This document shows positions 18,118-27,278 of a DNA stretch of 64,000 nt, in pieces; the first letter of the stretch is position 1; every line of letters starts with the position of its first letter. The position numbers were made by a program, and so were the translations under genes. Under the pieces are notes generated by a model. That model saw nothing but the letters and a program-made list of their open reading frames with translations, was not told where the DNA came from and made no database searches. Source of the stretch: JAUIAI01 sp049680625 (GTDB lineage Bacteria > Pseudomonadota > Gammaproteobacteria > Burkholderiales > Burkholderiaceae_E); the NCBI GenBank assembly GCA_049680625.1, contig JBAUID010000151.1, positions 27,462 through 91,461 of the forward strand, read 5' to 3'.

Positions 18118-19897
18118 TCTGCCGCCAGCCCCGTCATGGGGCTCGAGCCGCGGATGGGTTTTGCTGGGCCTGGTCAGCATCACTTTCCACTTGTGGCTGG
18201 TGTTCAGCGGCCTGGTACCCAACCTGCTGAGTCGGCCTCTGCACATGGCGCTGGCGCTGCCCTGGATCTTCATTGCCATGGCAAAAACGCCATGGCAACG
18301 GCTCTCCGGGCTGGTGCTATGTTCGCTGGGCGTTTTTAGTTGCCTGTGGATCGCCTGGCACGAATCTGCCCTGTCTGACCAATACGGATCACTTACCAGC
18401 CACTGGCAAACCGCAATTGCGACCTGCCTGTTGGTTGTTACCCTCGAGATGGCCCGCCGGGCGATCAGCTGGCCGTTGCCACTCGTTGCCCTGTCAGCAT
18501 TGCTATATGGTTTGTTCGGGCAATACATTCCGGGCGAATTTGGTCATGCCGGCACGCCGGTTAGTAGCTTCCTTGGTACGTTGACCATTGCCGAAGGAGG
18601 CCTTTGGGGCACGCTGACCGGGGTATCAGTAAGTATCGTTGCCATCTTCGTTATTTTTGGCGCGGTCTTAAACGCTGGTGAAGCCGGTCAAGGCTTTATG
18701 AACCTGGCCTCGGCGGCAGCCGGGCGACTGCGCGGTGGGGCCGGTAAAGTTTCTGTTGTTTCGTCAGCGTTATTTGGTTCGATATCCGGCTCCGCTTCCG
18801 CCAACGTTGCATCAACCGGTGCGGTCACGCTGCCGGCAATGACCCGACTAGGCTATCCCCCACGCCTGGCAGGTGCAATTGAAGCAGTCGCCTCGTCCGG
18901 CGGCCAGATCATGCCGCCATTGATGGGAGCCGGTGCTTTTGTCATGGTCGAACTAACCGGTGTGCCCTATACCGGCATTATGGCAGCAGCCATGTTGCCG
19001 GCCCTGCTGTATTTTGTTGCCGTCTGGGTTGGCATTGATGCCTATGCGATGCGCTACCCCCTGGCTGGCCTACCCGAAGAAGATCGTCCCGGGTTGTCTG
19101 CGGTACTGATTACATCGGGGTTTTTCCTGGTGCCTTTTTCGGTATTGCTGTGGGCAATGTTCGCCGCGGGTTACACACCTCAGTATGCGGCCTGTCTGGC
19201 CATTCTCGCGGCTGCTCTGCTTTTGTTAACCAATCGATCGCTCACGTTTAATCCACGCCAGACGCTGGCGCGCATTTGTCAGGCGGCAGTCAGCGCCGGC
19301 CAGCAAATTGCGGTTATTGCCGCCATCATTTTGTGCGCCTCAATCATCATTGGTGTACTGGGCATTACCGGACTGGGTGTGAAGATCACGTCACTGATTC
19401 TGTCGGGTGCAGGCGGACAATTGTGGCCGGCCGTCTTGCTCACTGCCCTTGCCTGCCTGATTCTTGGCATGGAAGTCCCGACCACCGCCGCATACGTCAT
19501 TTGCGTATCGGTTGCCGGACCAGCCTTAATTGAACTGGGTTTACAACCCTTGCAAGCCCATTTGTTTGTTTTCTGGTTTGCATTGTTATCGACCATCACC
19601 CCACCCGTATGTGGCGCAGTTTTCATTGCCGCTGGCATGGTTGGTGAGAACTGGTTGAAAGTTGCAGTTAACGCAATGGCCCTGGGCTTAGGTCTGTATC
19701 TGATTCCGCTTGGCATGATTGCAAGCCCTGAACTAATCGAACCCCTGACTCAGCCCCTGGCCGCCCTGGGCGCGGCTGCGCGCATCGGCTTATCGCTGGC
19801 CCTGGTATCGTTTGGGGTCATCGCTCCACTGAATGTGTTGCTGCGGCTTGGCATGGTCGCGGCAGGCCTCACTTTGCTGCTGTGGCCGGTCTTTTGA
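18104..19897 (+). CDS. TRAP transporter fused permease (TAXI type)
   Basis: This is the sodium-coupled membrane component of the TAXI TRAP system: small and large permease domains fused in one chain, as usual for this subfamily. The 597-residue protein is hydrophobic throughout, with roughly 15 or more segments. The conserved large-subunit loops are visible in SGSASANVASTGAVTLPAM and SSGGQIMPPLMGAGAFVMV, with the second half-repeat at LGMEVPTTAAYVICV. The gene starts inside the end of the binding-protein gene, so translation is coupled. Confidence 0.92.
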   Translation: MPTSSLPPAPSWGSSRGWVLLGLVSITFHLWLVFSGLVPNLLSRPLHMALALPWIFIAMAKTPWQRLSGLVLCSLGVFSCLWIAWHESALSDQYGSLTSHWQTAIATCLLVVTLEMARRAISWPLPLVALSALLYGLFGQYIPGEFGHAGTPVSSFLGTLTIAEGGLWGTLTGVSVSIVAIFVIFGAVLNAGEAGQGFMNLASAAAGRLRGGAGKVSVVSSALFGSISGSASANVASTGAVTLPAMTRLGYPPRLAGAIEAVASSGGQIMPPLMGAGAFVMVELTGVPYTGIMAAAMLPALLYFVAVWVGIDAYAMRYPLAGLPEEDRPGLSAVLITSGFFLVPFSVLLWAMFAAGYTPQYAACLAILAAALLLLTNRSLTFNPRQTLARICQAAVSAGQQIAVIAAIILCASIIIGVLGITGLGVKITSLILSGAGGQLWPAVLLTALACLILGMEVPTTAAYVICVSVAGPALIELGLQPLQAHLFVFWFALLSTITPPVCGAVFIAAGMVGENWLKVAVNAMALGLGLYLIPLGMIASPELIEPLTQPLAALGAAARIGLSLALVSFGVIAPLNVLLRLGMVAAGLTLLLWPVF

Positions 19898-20033
19898 TCT
19901 CGACTTAATACCAACTGCGGCAAGAATTACGGGGCCGCCAGGGGCAACCCCGGGTTAAAACAACACCACCGTTGTCACTATCCGTCACGCGCCCTAAGAT
20001 TCCAGTGAATCTAACTAGTCTAGGGGAAACTCC

Positions 20034-20354
20034 ATGCAGTGCCGGTCTGTCTACGTTGCTTTATCTGCAGTGATTATCTTGTCGGCCTGCCAGTCGATTG
20101 ATCTTTCGCAGAAATCTGGCCCGCCAACCTGTGTGGTGGCCGCGTCAGACTACAAACTACTGAGCTACTGGAACGATCGCACGGCGGATAAGAAATACCC
20201 GCGCATTATTGCGTTGCTGGAAAAAAAGTACGCCTCGGCACCAAAAATTGACGGCCGCAGCGCCGTGGTTGCAGCGCAGAGCTACGTCCGTGCCAACAGT
20301 AAGACTGACCCCCTGGCTATTGAAGCGCAAGTCCAGAAGGCCTGTCAAAAGTAG
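20034..20354 (+). CDS. Small putative lipoprotein of unknown function
   Basis: The product is 106 residues with a lipoprotein signal peptide and lipobox LSAC (Cys about residue 19). The mature part is short and mostly polar, with predicted helices around LLSYWNDRTADKKYPRIIAL and AVVAAQSYVRA and a final Cys near the C-terminus. The AGGGGA ribosome-binding site 8 bp before the ATG and codon use like its neighbours support a real gene. I recognise no family. It stands alone between the TRAP operon and a convergent gene. Confidence 0.7.
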   Translation: MQCRSVYVALSAVIILSACQSIDLSQKSGPPTCVVAASDYKLLSYWNDRTADKKYPRIIALLEKKYASAPKIDGRSAVVAAQSYVRANSKTDPLAIEAQVQKACQK

Positions 20355-20393
20355 GCCGTACTAGCCTGCAACACCGATCAGGAAACCTCTGGC

Positions 20394-21134
20394 CTAGCGT
20401 CCACCGGCGCTGCGTCGAACCTGGGCGTCAGACGCCTCGCGAGTCGCGACGAGGCTGACAATTTCAGCCGATCTGGTTTCCGATTCTGTTTCCAGGCGTC
20501 GTTGTTCGCGCAGCCGGCGAAAGCGTGAACGACGCTGGCGCCGAATCCACCAGGTGCGTACCCGCCAGGTCCACAACACCAGCACGTATGCCGACATGCC
20601 GGCCACCGTGGCCAGGGTCAGCAATCCAACCGCCAACGGCGCGCCTGCCGAAAAAACACTGTCCCACCAACCCGCCAGCCAGGCGAACAAACCTGGGTCG
20701 GGAATGTTCAGCTTGGTGAGATCACTCAGTTCGGTTGATGCCGGTGGTTTGAGTGGTGGCGCGGCCAACCCGTGATCGCCAAGGATCAAACTACCCAGCC
20801 GGTAGGCAAAAATATAAATCGGGGCAAAAGTGACTGGGTTGGTAATCAAGGTCGAGCACACGGCAACAGGCACGTTTGCGCGCAACAATACGGCGGCTAT
20901 TCCAGCCAACGGGATTTGCGCTACCGGAATTAGCAGGCCAAAGAACAAACCTACCGCCAACGCCATGGCAATACCGCGGCGATTGATATGCCACAACCGC
21001 GGATGTGAAAGGCGCGGCCCGAGCCAGGCGAGCCACGGATGGCGCACTACGTCTTTGGGGTCTGGAACCCAGCGTCGCCAACCCTTTTCAGGTGGTCGGA
21101 CAATTGTTGGGTCTGTTGGCTTAGTTTTGGGCAC
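20394..21134 (-). CDS. DUF2062 domain membrane protein
   Basis: The 246-residue protein belongs to the DUF2062 family. After a short basic N-terminus, the conserved block runs from about residue 50: IAMALAVGLFFGLLIPVAQIP followed by STLITNPVTFAPIYIFAYRLG. There are about three hydrophobic segments, the last near residues 160-190, then a strongly basic C-terminal tail of Arg-rich helices. Function is not established for the family. The upstream neighbour is the M20 peptidase, 14 bp away on the same strand, so they may be cotranscribed. Confidence 0.8.
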   Translation of the reverse strand: MPKTKPTDPTIVRPPEKGWRRWVPDPKDVVRHPWLAWLGPRLSHPRLWHINRRGIAMALAVGLFFGLLIPVAQIPLAGIAAVLLRANVPVAVCSTLITNPVTFAPIYIFAYRLGSLILGDHGLAAPPLKPPASTELSDLTKLNIPDPGLFAWLAGWWDSVFSAGAPLAVGLLTLATVAGMSAYVLVLWTWRVRTWWIRRQRRSRFRRLREQRRLETESETRSAEIVSLVATREASDAQVRRSAGGR

Positions 21135-21148
21135 TACCGGCTTCTGAC

Positions 21149-22588
21149 TCAGGTTACTTGCGCAACAACACTCGCCACAGCCTGGGTCAGGCGTTTGGCG
21201 AAAGGAATATGCAAAAACTCGTTCGGCCCATGGGCATTGGAGCGCGGGCCCAGAACACCGGTGATCAGGAACTGAGCGTCCGGGAACTTCTCACCCAGCA
21301 TATTCATAAACGGAATAGTCCCGCCTTCCCCGATCCAGCCAGCAGGACAACCAAATGTCGCCTGCGACGCCTGATTCAGCGCCTTTTCAAGCCACGGTGC
21401 TGTTGGCGGCGCGTTCCAGCCACTGGCTGGAAAGTCAGGCTCAAAACTTACCCTGGCATTGTTGGGAGGATCTCTCTCAAGAATTTCTTTCAGTGCGGCA
21501 CTTGCCGAAGCACCGTCAACAGTCGGGGCAATTCGCATACTCAGCTTGAGCCGGGTGCGCGGTCGCAATACGTTGCCAGCCGCATCAATCGCCGGCAGGC
21601 CCGCAGCACCGGTTACCGATAATGCCGGGCGCCAGGTTCGGTTCAGGATCGCCTCAACTGGATCGGTCGTGGTTGGCATCGCGGACATCCCCGGTTCCGG
21701 GCCGTGCGAACAACCGACCCATGGAAATGCTTCCCAGACGGCGTCACCAAGGATCAAACCAGTGGCTTTTGCCTGGGCAAGTCGATCGGCGGGGATCGGC
21801 GCGTGTAATTGTTCGATCAGTACCCGGCCCGTATCGACATCGTCGATCCGGTTTAACAGTTTGCGGGCAAGCCGAAACGACGACGGCACAATGCCACTGG
21901 CCATGCCGGAGTGAACCCCTTCGTCGAGAATCTGCACCGTCAGGGTGCCACCGATGAGACCGCGTAACGACGTTGTCACCCAGAACTGATCGTAGTTGCC
22001 ACAGCCCGAATCCAGGCCCGCTACCAAACGAACATTACCAAGGCGGGCTGATAAGGCGTCGAGATAAGACGGCAGATCGGGGCTGCCACTTTCTTCGCTG
22101 GTTTCAATCAAGCCGACACAACGGGGGCGGGGTATGCCTTGTTTATCCAGGGCAGCGATAACCGTTAACGCAGCATAAATTGCATACCCGTCATCAGCGC
22201 CACCCCGGCCATAAAGCTTGTTGTCTTCAATGACAGGCTTCCAGGGGCCGAGGTCATCACGCCAGCCTTCCATTTCGGGCTGCTTGTCCAGGTGCCCGTA
22301 AAACAACACCGAATTGTCGTTGCCAAGACCACCGGTTGCCGGAACGTCGAAGAACAAACAAGGGGTCATGCCGTCGATTGCGATAATTTCGAGGTGCAAT
22401 CCCTGGATTTGCCGCTCGGCCGCCCAGTCGTGGGCAGAGCGAACAACCTGGTCCAGATAGCCGTGCGCGGCCCAGCTCGGATCAAATGCCGGCGATTTGG
22501 CGGGCACCCGAATGTACTCAACCAACCTTGGAATGACTTCATCATCCCACTGCTGGTCAACAAATTGCTCTAGCTCCGAAAAGTCCAT
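21149..22588 (-). CDS. M20 family metallopeptidase (dipeptidase-like)
   Basis: This is a zinc-dependent exopeptidase of the M20 clan; length and architecture resemble carnosinase/CndP-type dipeptidases. In the 479-residue protein the metal-site motifs are FYGHLDKQPEM (His and Asp), GRGGADDGYA (bridging Asp), IETSEESGSPD (catalytic and metal Glu pair) and a late His in SNAHGPNEFLHI. The lid/dimerisation domain lies at about 200-370. The substrate cannot be assigned from sequence. Confidence 0.88.
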   Translation of the reverse strand: MDFSELEQFVDQQWDDEVIPRLVEYIRVPAKSPAFDPSWAAHGYLDQVVRSAHDWAAERQIQGLHLEIIAIDGMTPCLFFDVPATGGLGNDNSVLFYGHLDKQPEMEGWRDDLGPWKPVIEDNKLYGRGGADDGYAIYAALTVIAALDKQGIPRPRCVGLIETSEESGSPDLPSYLDALSARLGNVRLVAGLDSGCGNYDQFWVTTSLRGLIGGTLTVQILDEGVHSGMASGIVPSSFRLARKLLNRIDDVDTGRVLIEQLHAPIPADRLAQAKATGLILGDAVWEAFPWVGCSHGPEPGMSAMPTTTDPVEAILNRTWRPALSVTGAAGLPAIDAAGNVLRPRTRLKLSMRIAPTVDGASASAALKEILERDPPNNARVSFEPDFPASGWNAPPTAPWLEKALNQASQATFGCPAGWIGEGGTIPFMNMLGEKFPDAQFLITGVLGPRSNAHGPNEFLHIPFAKRLTQAVASVVAQVT

Positions 22589-23202
22589 TACTGCCTTTGG
22601 TCATCAACCGCTTACATTAATCGCCCGACAATTGGACATCACTGCAGCCGCTTTGTTGTAACAGATTGATTTTACAATATTTTTTTCACCCAATACCCCA
22701 CATTTCGAGGCTGGACCGTGAAAAACCCGACGTCCGGATCGAAACAGCGGCCGCCAAGTCCGGAGCCGGCTCTAGCCGCTGCCGACTGTAATAACAGGAT
22801 TTCGCTGATTTCAAATTCAGCCGGCCTGTCATCGTTTCCCGCCCAAGGGGTTCGATGCCACGTTGTGATGACGGCCAGCAAGTTCGATTGTTTTTACCTA
22901 GTTTAGGGTCAAAAAAGCGGCTTGGCGATGATTCTTCCTTGCCCGTCAAACAGATTGTTTCCAGCCCCAAACCGCCTGTATCAGTAGAGAAATATCATGC
23001 CAGGCCACCTCCCCGAAAAGCCTTCACTTCACTGAACACGGTAGTGCGTGCCCGACAAGCAATGACGTCGGTTCGACACCATAAAGCGGAACTCCCGAAA
23101 ACGCCAACCCGGCCCCGCCCAGTATCGCAGACACCGAACCGCTCGCTATCTCACTGCCAACCGATGGAGACACTGAGGTTTCAACCGCCACACGAAAGTT
23201 GA
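22589..23202. other. Intergenic stretch with possible gene decay
   Basis: This 614-bp stretch has open frames of irregular composition but no intact gene I can support. An AT-rich inverted repeat (TTGTAA/TTACAA, 22655-22676) followed by a T-rich run lies just upstream of the M20 gene. The last part, from about 23150, reads in a second plus-strand frame as a sequence with the composition of an FG-GAP protein (TEVSTATRKLSVQTDNN), shifted relative to the relic that follows. Confidence 0.4.
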
Positions 23203-23631
23203 GTGTCCAGACGGACAACAATTCAGGACGCGCGCGTGGAAGATGGTTTTGGGCGCGTAATTGCAATGGACGGCCAAAGCGCAATGGTTGGTGGTGATCC
23301 GGGTATATCGGTAGTTGACGATTACACACAGAAGAACGTCGGTGGTTGGTTCCTAACGCAAACCATTCCTGCTGAATTCGTATCAACGCAGGAATCCGCG
23401 TCCTTTGGCTCGGCGGTTGCGCTGATAGGTAATGGCAGTTCACAAGCAAACTCACCCCCACCCGACCCCGGGGTTGGGGTCTACTTTGGCAGTGCTGTTG
23501 CGGTTGCCAACGGGCGGATTGCCGTTGGGGCTTATCGCGCCAACTCAATCGAGCAAGTGGATAGCGGTGCGGCATACATCTTCGAAAACGGCGATGCAGA
23601 CAAAGGCGCTGTTTACGTGTTTGGTCCCTGA
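23203..23631 (+). pseudogene. FG-GAP repeat protein relic
   Basis: The 142-residue frame contains two or three FG-GAP-like beta-propeller repeat units: EDGFGRVIAMDGQSAMVGG, ASFGSAVALIGN and YFGSAVAVANGRIAVGAY, each followed by a region ending in an aromatic-Val pattern (GAAYIFENGD, AVYVFGP). Intact members are usually several hundred residues, secreted, with seven blades. Here there is no signal peptide, the 5' sequence continues in another frame, and the end is abrupt, overlapping the convergent chelatase gene. I interpret it as the remains of a larger exported protein gene; a short functional gene cannot be fully excluded. Confidence 0.6.
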
Positions 23632-23999
23632 GCAGCGAGATCGCGCGCCCACCGCACAATTGCCTGCCGGATTTCAACCGACTCGGTTAAGGTGCTCGCA
23701 CAGTCCAGAGTCAGGTCAGGCCAACGCTGGCGTGCGCTGGCTATCAATTCGGGCAGATCGCGCCGGGTATGGCCACCAGCTGCCAAAAACAACGGCATTA
23801 CCTGGATTTTTATTATGCCGTTAGCGGCCATCTCGTCGATGACTGCGGGCAGGCGCGGTTCCATGAGTTCAAGAAAAGCCAGGCGGGAATCAGCATCCGG
23901 CATTGCGAGTTTGAACTGCTGAAGAATGAGCTCAAACGGCTCGCGCCAGCGCGGCTCCCGCGCCCCGTGGCAAAAAAAGATAAAGCCGGTATCAGACAT
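23613..23999 (-). CDS. CbiX/SirB-type sirohydrochlorin chelatase-like protein
   Basis: The 128-residue protein has the CbiX fold that inserts a metal into sirohydrochlorin, either ferrous iron for siroheme or cobalt for cobalamin. Metal-site His residues are visible in FIFFCHGARE and in MPLFLAAGGHTRRDLP. The length matches short single-domain CbiX/SirB proteins that work as dimers. Its start overlaps the stop of the CysB-like regulator gene by 8 bp, and a CysI-like reductase and a uroporphyrinogen-III methyltransferase are encoded nearby, so a role in siroheme formation is the simplest inference. Confidence 0.85.
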   Translation of the reverse strand: MSDTGFIFFCHGAREPRWREPFELILQQFKLAMPDADSRLAFLELMEPRLPAVIDEMAANGIIKIQVMPLFLAAGGHTRRDLPELIASARQRWPDLTLDCASTLTESVEIRQAIVRWARDLAAQGPNT

Positions 24000-24894
24000 G
24001 GATTCCTACTCCAATCCCTGGAATCATTTCAATAAATTCGCGCACAAAGCCGCGTTGATTACTACCGATTCGTACTGCCACATAACTGGTCTTGGTGCCA
24101 AACAAATGTTCACAATCCTTGGCAACCAAAGGGGCATCTTGTTGTTTGTCGTAGGCCAGCGAAGCCACCAGGCCAACGCCCAGGCCGGTTCGCACATAAG
24201 TTTTAATCACATCGGCATCCAATGCTGACATGGCAATTTCCGGTTGCAGATTAGCTTCGGCAAATACCCGGTCGATTGATGTCCTACCGGCAAACGCCGC
24301 ATCGTAAGTCAGCAATGGAAATTGCGCGATATCTTCCAGAGTGAGGCGGTCAACTTCTGCCAGCGGATGGTCCGGCGGGCACAGCAACACGTGGCCCCAT
24401 TGCAAAAATGCCTGCGCCTTCAACCCCTCAACTTTTGCCAGGACTTCGGTTGCCATCGCAAGATCCGCCTCACTGTCCAGGGTCAGCCTGGAAGCCTGCA
24501 CCGGGTCACTTTGTTTAAGAACAATGCTGACATTCGGGTACCGTGCGCGAAACGCCAACACAATCGGTGGCAGCGTGTAACGCGCCTGGGTATGGGTTGT
24601 CGCAATGGTCAGCACACCGCCCGAGCTTTCGTCGTGCTCACTGGCCACTCGCTGCAATTGTTCTATCCGGTCGAGCGCATCGCTGGCCAGCTTTAGCGCG
24701 GTCTGTCCGGCATCGGTCAGCCCTTCAAGGCGGCGTCCACGACGCTGGAATATCTCAATGCCCAGTTCATCTTCCAACTCTTTTATGCGCCGAGACATAC
24801 CCGGCTGAGATGTATGTAAACGTTCGGCAGCCCGGGTAAGGTTTAAGTCGCATCGGACAATTTCCCGCAGATAACGTAGTTGTTGAATATTCAT
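23992..24894 (-). CDS. LysR-type transcriptional regulator, CysB/Cbl-like
   Basis: This is a DNA-binding activator of the LysR family. The 300-residue protein begins MNIQQLRYLREIVRCDLNLT, which is very characteristic of CysB, and its winged helix-turn-helix (about 1-60) contains RAAERLHTSQPGMSRRIKEL. The effector domain (about 90-295) has the TTHTQARYTLPPIV motif seen in CysB, where it binds N-acetylserine or sulfate-related anions. It is transcribed divergently from the sulfite/nitrite reductase gene, consistent with control of sulfur assimilation. Confidence 0.9.
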   Translation of the reverse strand: MNIQQLRYLREIVRCDLNLTRAAERLHTSQPGMSRRIKELEDELGIEIFQRRGRRLEGLTDAGQTALKLASDALDRIEQLQRVASEHDESSGGVLTIATTHTQARYTLPPIVLAFRARYPNVSIVLKQSDPVQASRLTLDSEADLAMATEVLAKVEGLKAQAFLQWGHVLLCPPDHPLAEVDRLTLEDIAQFPLLTYDAAFAGRTSIDRVFAEANLQPEIAMSALDADVIKTYVRTGLGVGLVASLAYDKQQDAPLVAKDCEHLFGTKTSYVAVRIGSNQRGFVREFIEMIPGIGVGIHV

Positions 24895-25060
24895 TCAGGT
24901 GATTATTTGGGGCCAGTGATGGCGATTGAACAAAGTGACACTGTAATCCACCAATCATGCGTCCAGGTAATGAGCTGAGTACTTCTGATTCGTTCCCAAA
25001 TCCCAGCCAGCCAATTAGTCTGGCGGCCGTTTCACTTATTTGATAGGCGCTCCGTCCGCT

Positions 25061-26767
25061 ATGTACCAGTACGACTCATTTGACCAGGCCGTAGTCGATG
25101 CCCGGGTTGCCCAGTTTGCCAACCAGACCGAACGTTTCCTTAAGGGTGAGCTTAGCGAAGACGCTTACCGTCCGCTTCGGTTGCAAAACGGGCTATATCT
25201 GCAAAAACATGCGCCGATGCTGCGCATTGCAATTCCCTATGGCACTTTGTCCGCCCTGCAATTAAGCGCCCTGGCCGACATTGCCAGTGAATTTGACGAC
25301 GGTTACGGCCACTTCAGCACCCGCCAGAACCTGCAGTTAAACGGGCCCAGGCTTGAACAAGTACCCGCCATCCTGCGCAGACTGGCTACAGTGCAAATGC
25401 ACGCCATACAAACCAGCGGTAATTGCATTCGGAATGTCACTGCCGACCATCTCGCCGGTGTGGCTATTGATGAAGTCGCCGACCCGCGACCGGTTGCTGA
25501 GCTGATTCGCCAGTGGTCCAGCCTGCATCCGGAGTTTTTGTTCCTACCCCGTAAGTTCAAGATTGCAATCACCGGCTCAAGCGCTGACCGGGCGGCAATA
25601 GCCGTGCACGATATTGGCCTTGGTCTTCGCACCAGTAACGGCGAACTCGCCTTTGACGTCTTTGTTGGAGGCGGCCTGGGTCGCACACCGATTATTGGAC
25701 AGCACATCCGGGCCGCGCTGCCCAAAGCACAACTGCTAAATTATCTTGAAGCAATCCTGCGGGTGTACAACCTGCATGGCAGACGCGACAACATGTACAA
25801 GGCGCGGATTAAAATTCTTGTTCGCGAGTTAGGCATAAGCCAGTTTACCGACGCGGTAGAAAAAGAATTTTCATCGATCCTTGCCGATGCAAAAAAAATC
25901 AGTGCAATGGGAACTACCGGCCCGGGCTTGATCCGCGATGAAACCTGGGATTCGTTATTCCAAAATTTCCCGGTTCCAGCGTGCGAAAATTTTTCCGAAT
26001 CTGAGATTGCTGCAGCCGAAACCTCGTGTATTACCCATGCGGCTGCCAACCCCGGGTTTTCCCGCTGGCTGCAACGCAGCCGCCATGACCATCGTCAACC
26101 GGGTTATGCGGCCATCAGCATTTCGCTCAAAGATGGCGTACAAGCACCGGGCGACTGTACCAGCGCGCAAATGCATGGGGTTGCCAGCATCGCCAGCCGA
26201 TACAGCTTTGGCGAAATTCGGGTGACCCATCATCAGAACCTGGTCTTACCTTATGTGCGCATTGATGATCTGCCAGACGTATATCGGCAATTGCAGGATT
26301 TAAAACTGGCGTCCCCCAATATTGGACTACTCACCGACATCATCGCCTGCCCGGGTGGCGACTTTTGCTCACTGGCAAATGCGGTGTCGATCCCTATTGC
26401 CAAGGCGATCCAGAGCAGCTTTGATGATCTCGACGAATTATTCGAAATTGGCCCGCTTGAACTGAATATTTCGGGTTGTATGAATTCCTGCGGCCACCAT
26501 CATATCGGCCACATTGGCATCCTCGGTGTTGATAAGAAAGGTGAGTCGTTTTACCAGGTATCAATTGGCGGCAACCAGGGGCCTGACGCCAGGCTGGCCA
26601 AAATTCTCGGTCCGTCATTTGCCGAACACGAAATTCCCGATGTTGTTGAAAGACTGATTCGTTGCTACCTCGGTTTACGCGAGTCAAAAACCGAACGTTT
26701 TGTCGACGCTGTAACGCGCGTCGGTATTGAACCTTTTAAGGAGGCAGTTTATGTCAGTGCTGATTAA
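25061..26767 (+). CDS. cysI: Sulfite/nitrite reductase haemoprotein (CysI-like)
   Basis: This siroheme and [4Fe-4S] enzyme performs a six-electron reduction, most likely of sulfite to sulfide. The 568-residue protein starts at the ATG giving MYQYDSFDQAVVDARV; a TTG at 25040 is an unlikely alternative. Siroheme/substrate residues are found around DDGYGHFSTRQNLQLNG and the cluster cysteines in CPGGDFC and SGCMNSCGHHHIG. The two ferredoxin-like half-domains are repeated about residues 60-140 and 330-410. With the downstream DUF934 protein and the methyltransferase it forms an assimilatory unit opposite a CysB-like regulator. Nitrite as substrate cannot be ruled out. Confidence 0.88.
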   Translation: MYQYDSFDQAVVDARVAQFANQTERFLKGELSEDAYRPLRLQNGLYLQKHAPMLRIAIPYGTLSALQLSALADIASEFDDGYGHFSTRQNLQLNGPRLEQVPAILRRLATVQMHAIQTSGNCIRNVTADHLAGVAIDEVADPRPVAELIRQWSSLHPEFLFLPRKFKIAITGSSADRAAIAVHDIGLGLRTSNGELAFDVFVGGGLGRTPIIGQHIRAALPKAQLLNYLEAILRVYNLHGRRDNMYKARIKILVRELGISQFTDAVEKEFSSILADAKKISAMGTTGPGLIRDETWDSLFQNFPVPACENFSESEIAAAETSCITHAAANPGFSRWLQRSRHDHRQPGYAAISISLKDGVQAPGDCTSAQMHGVASIASRYSFGEIRVTHHQNLVLPYVRIDDLPDVYRQLQDLKLASPNIGLLTDIIACPGGDFCSLANAVSIPIAKAIQSSFDDLDELFEIGPLELNISGCMNSCGHHHIGHIGILGVDKKGESFYQVSIGGNQGPDARLAKILGPSFAEHEIPDVVERLIRCYLGLRESKTERFVDAVTRVGIEPFKEAVYVSAD

Positions 26768-27266
26768 CACCACAGGCATCGTCAAAGACAGCTGGAAAAT
26801 ATTCGACGGTGATGCGTCTGGCATCATCGCTGCTGACAAATGCCTGTTACCGGTTGGTGAACTACTTGCGCAAGGTGGCGTCTGGATAAACCATGCGAAA
26901 CAAGTCGGCGTAGTACTGACGCCGGTCGATGACCCGACGAGCCTGACACCTTATCTGACCAGGCTGACCCTGGTCGCGATCCACTTCACGGCACTTACCG
27001 ACGGACGAGGATACTCGCAAGCCAGGCTGCTTCGTCAGCGGGTCGGGTATACCGGCGATCTCCGGGCCGTTGGCCAGATCGGTGCAGACCAGGTTCTACC
27101 GTTGACGCGGTGCGGGTTTACCGAGTTCGAACTGGCCGACGAGCAGACCGCAGTCACCGCATTGCAACTCATCAAATTGCAAACCCCGGTCTACCAGAGT
27201 GCGGTCGTTAACACCAATATTGTTCCGCTGCCAGGTATCGATCGTGCACGGGCATTGACTGCTTGA
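26751..27266 (+). CDS. DUF934 family protein of the sulfite-reduction operon
   Basis: The 171-residue protein belongs to DUF934, a family almost always encoded directly after CysI-type reductases in proteobacteria. The family core is visible: LPVGELLAQGGVWIN, VAIHFTALTDGRGYSQARLLRQRVGYTGDLRAVG and DQVLPLTRCGFTEFEL. A perfect AAGGAGG ribosome-binding site inside the end of cysI precedes the ATG at 26751, so the genes overlap by 17 bp. Its biochemical role is unproven; an electron-transfer or assembly function for sulfite reductase has been suggested by context. Confidence 0.88.
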   Translation: MSVLINTTGIVKDSWKIFDGDASGIIAADKCLLPVGELLAQGGVWINHAKQVGVVLTPVDDPTSLTPYLTRLTLVAIHFTALTDGRGYSQARLLRQRVGYTGDLRAVGQIGADQVLPLTRCGFTEFELADEQTAVTALQLIKLQTPVYQSAVVNTNIVPLPGIDRARALTA

Positions 27267-27278
27267 AACGGGCTGCGA

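Noticed and set aside
22655..22688. AT-rich hairpin with T-run as a terminator
   Set aside because: It lies upstream of the minus-strand M20 gene and no plus-strand gene ends nearby, so a terminator role is not supported.
23024..23677. 217-codon open frame on the minus strand
   Set aside because: It runs antisense to the FG-GAP relic and the end of the chelatase gene, has an irregular, Arg/Pro/Gln-rich composition and no recognisable family.
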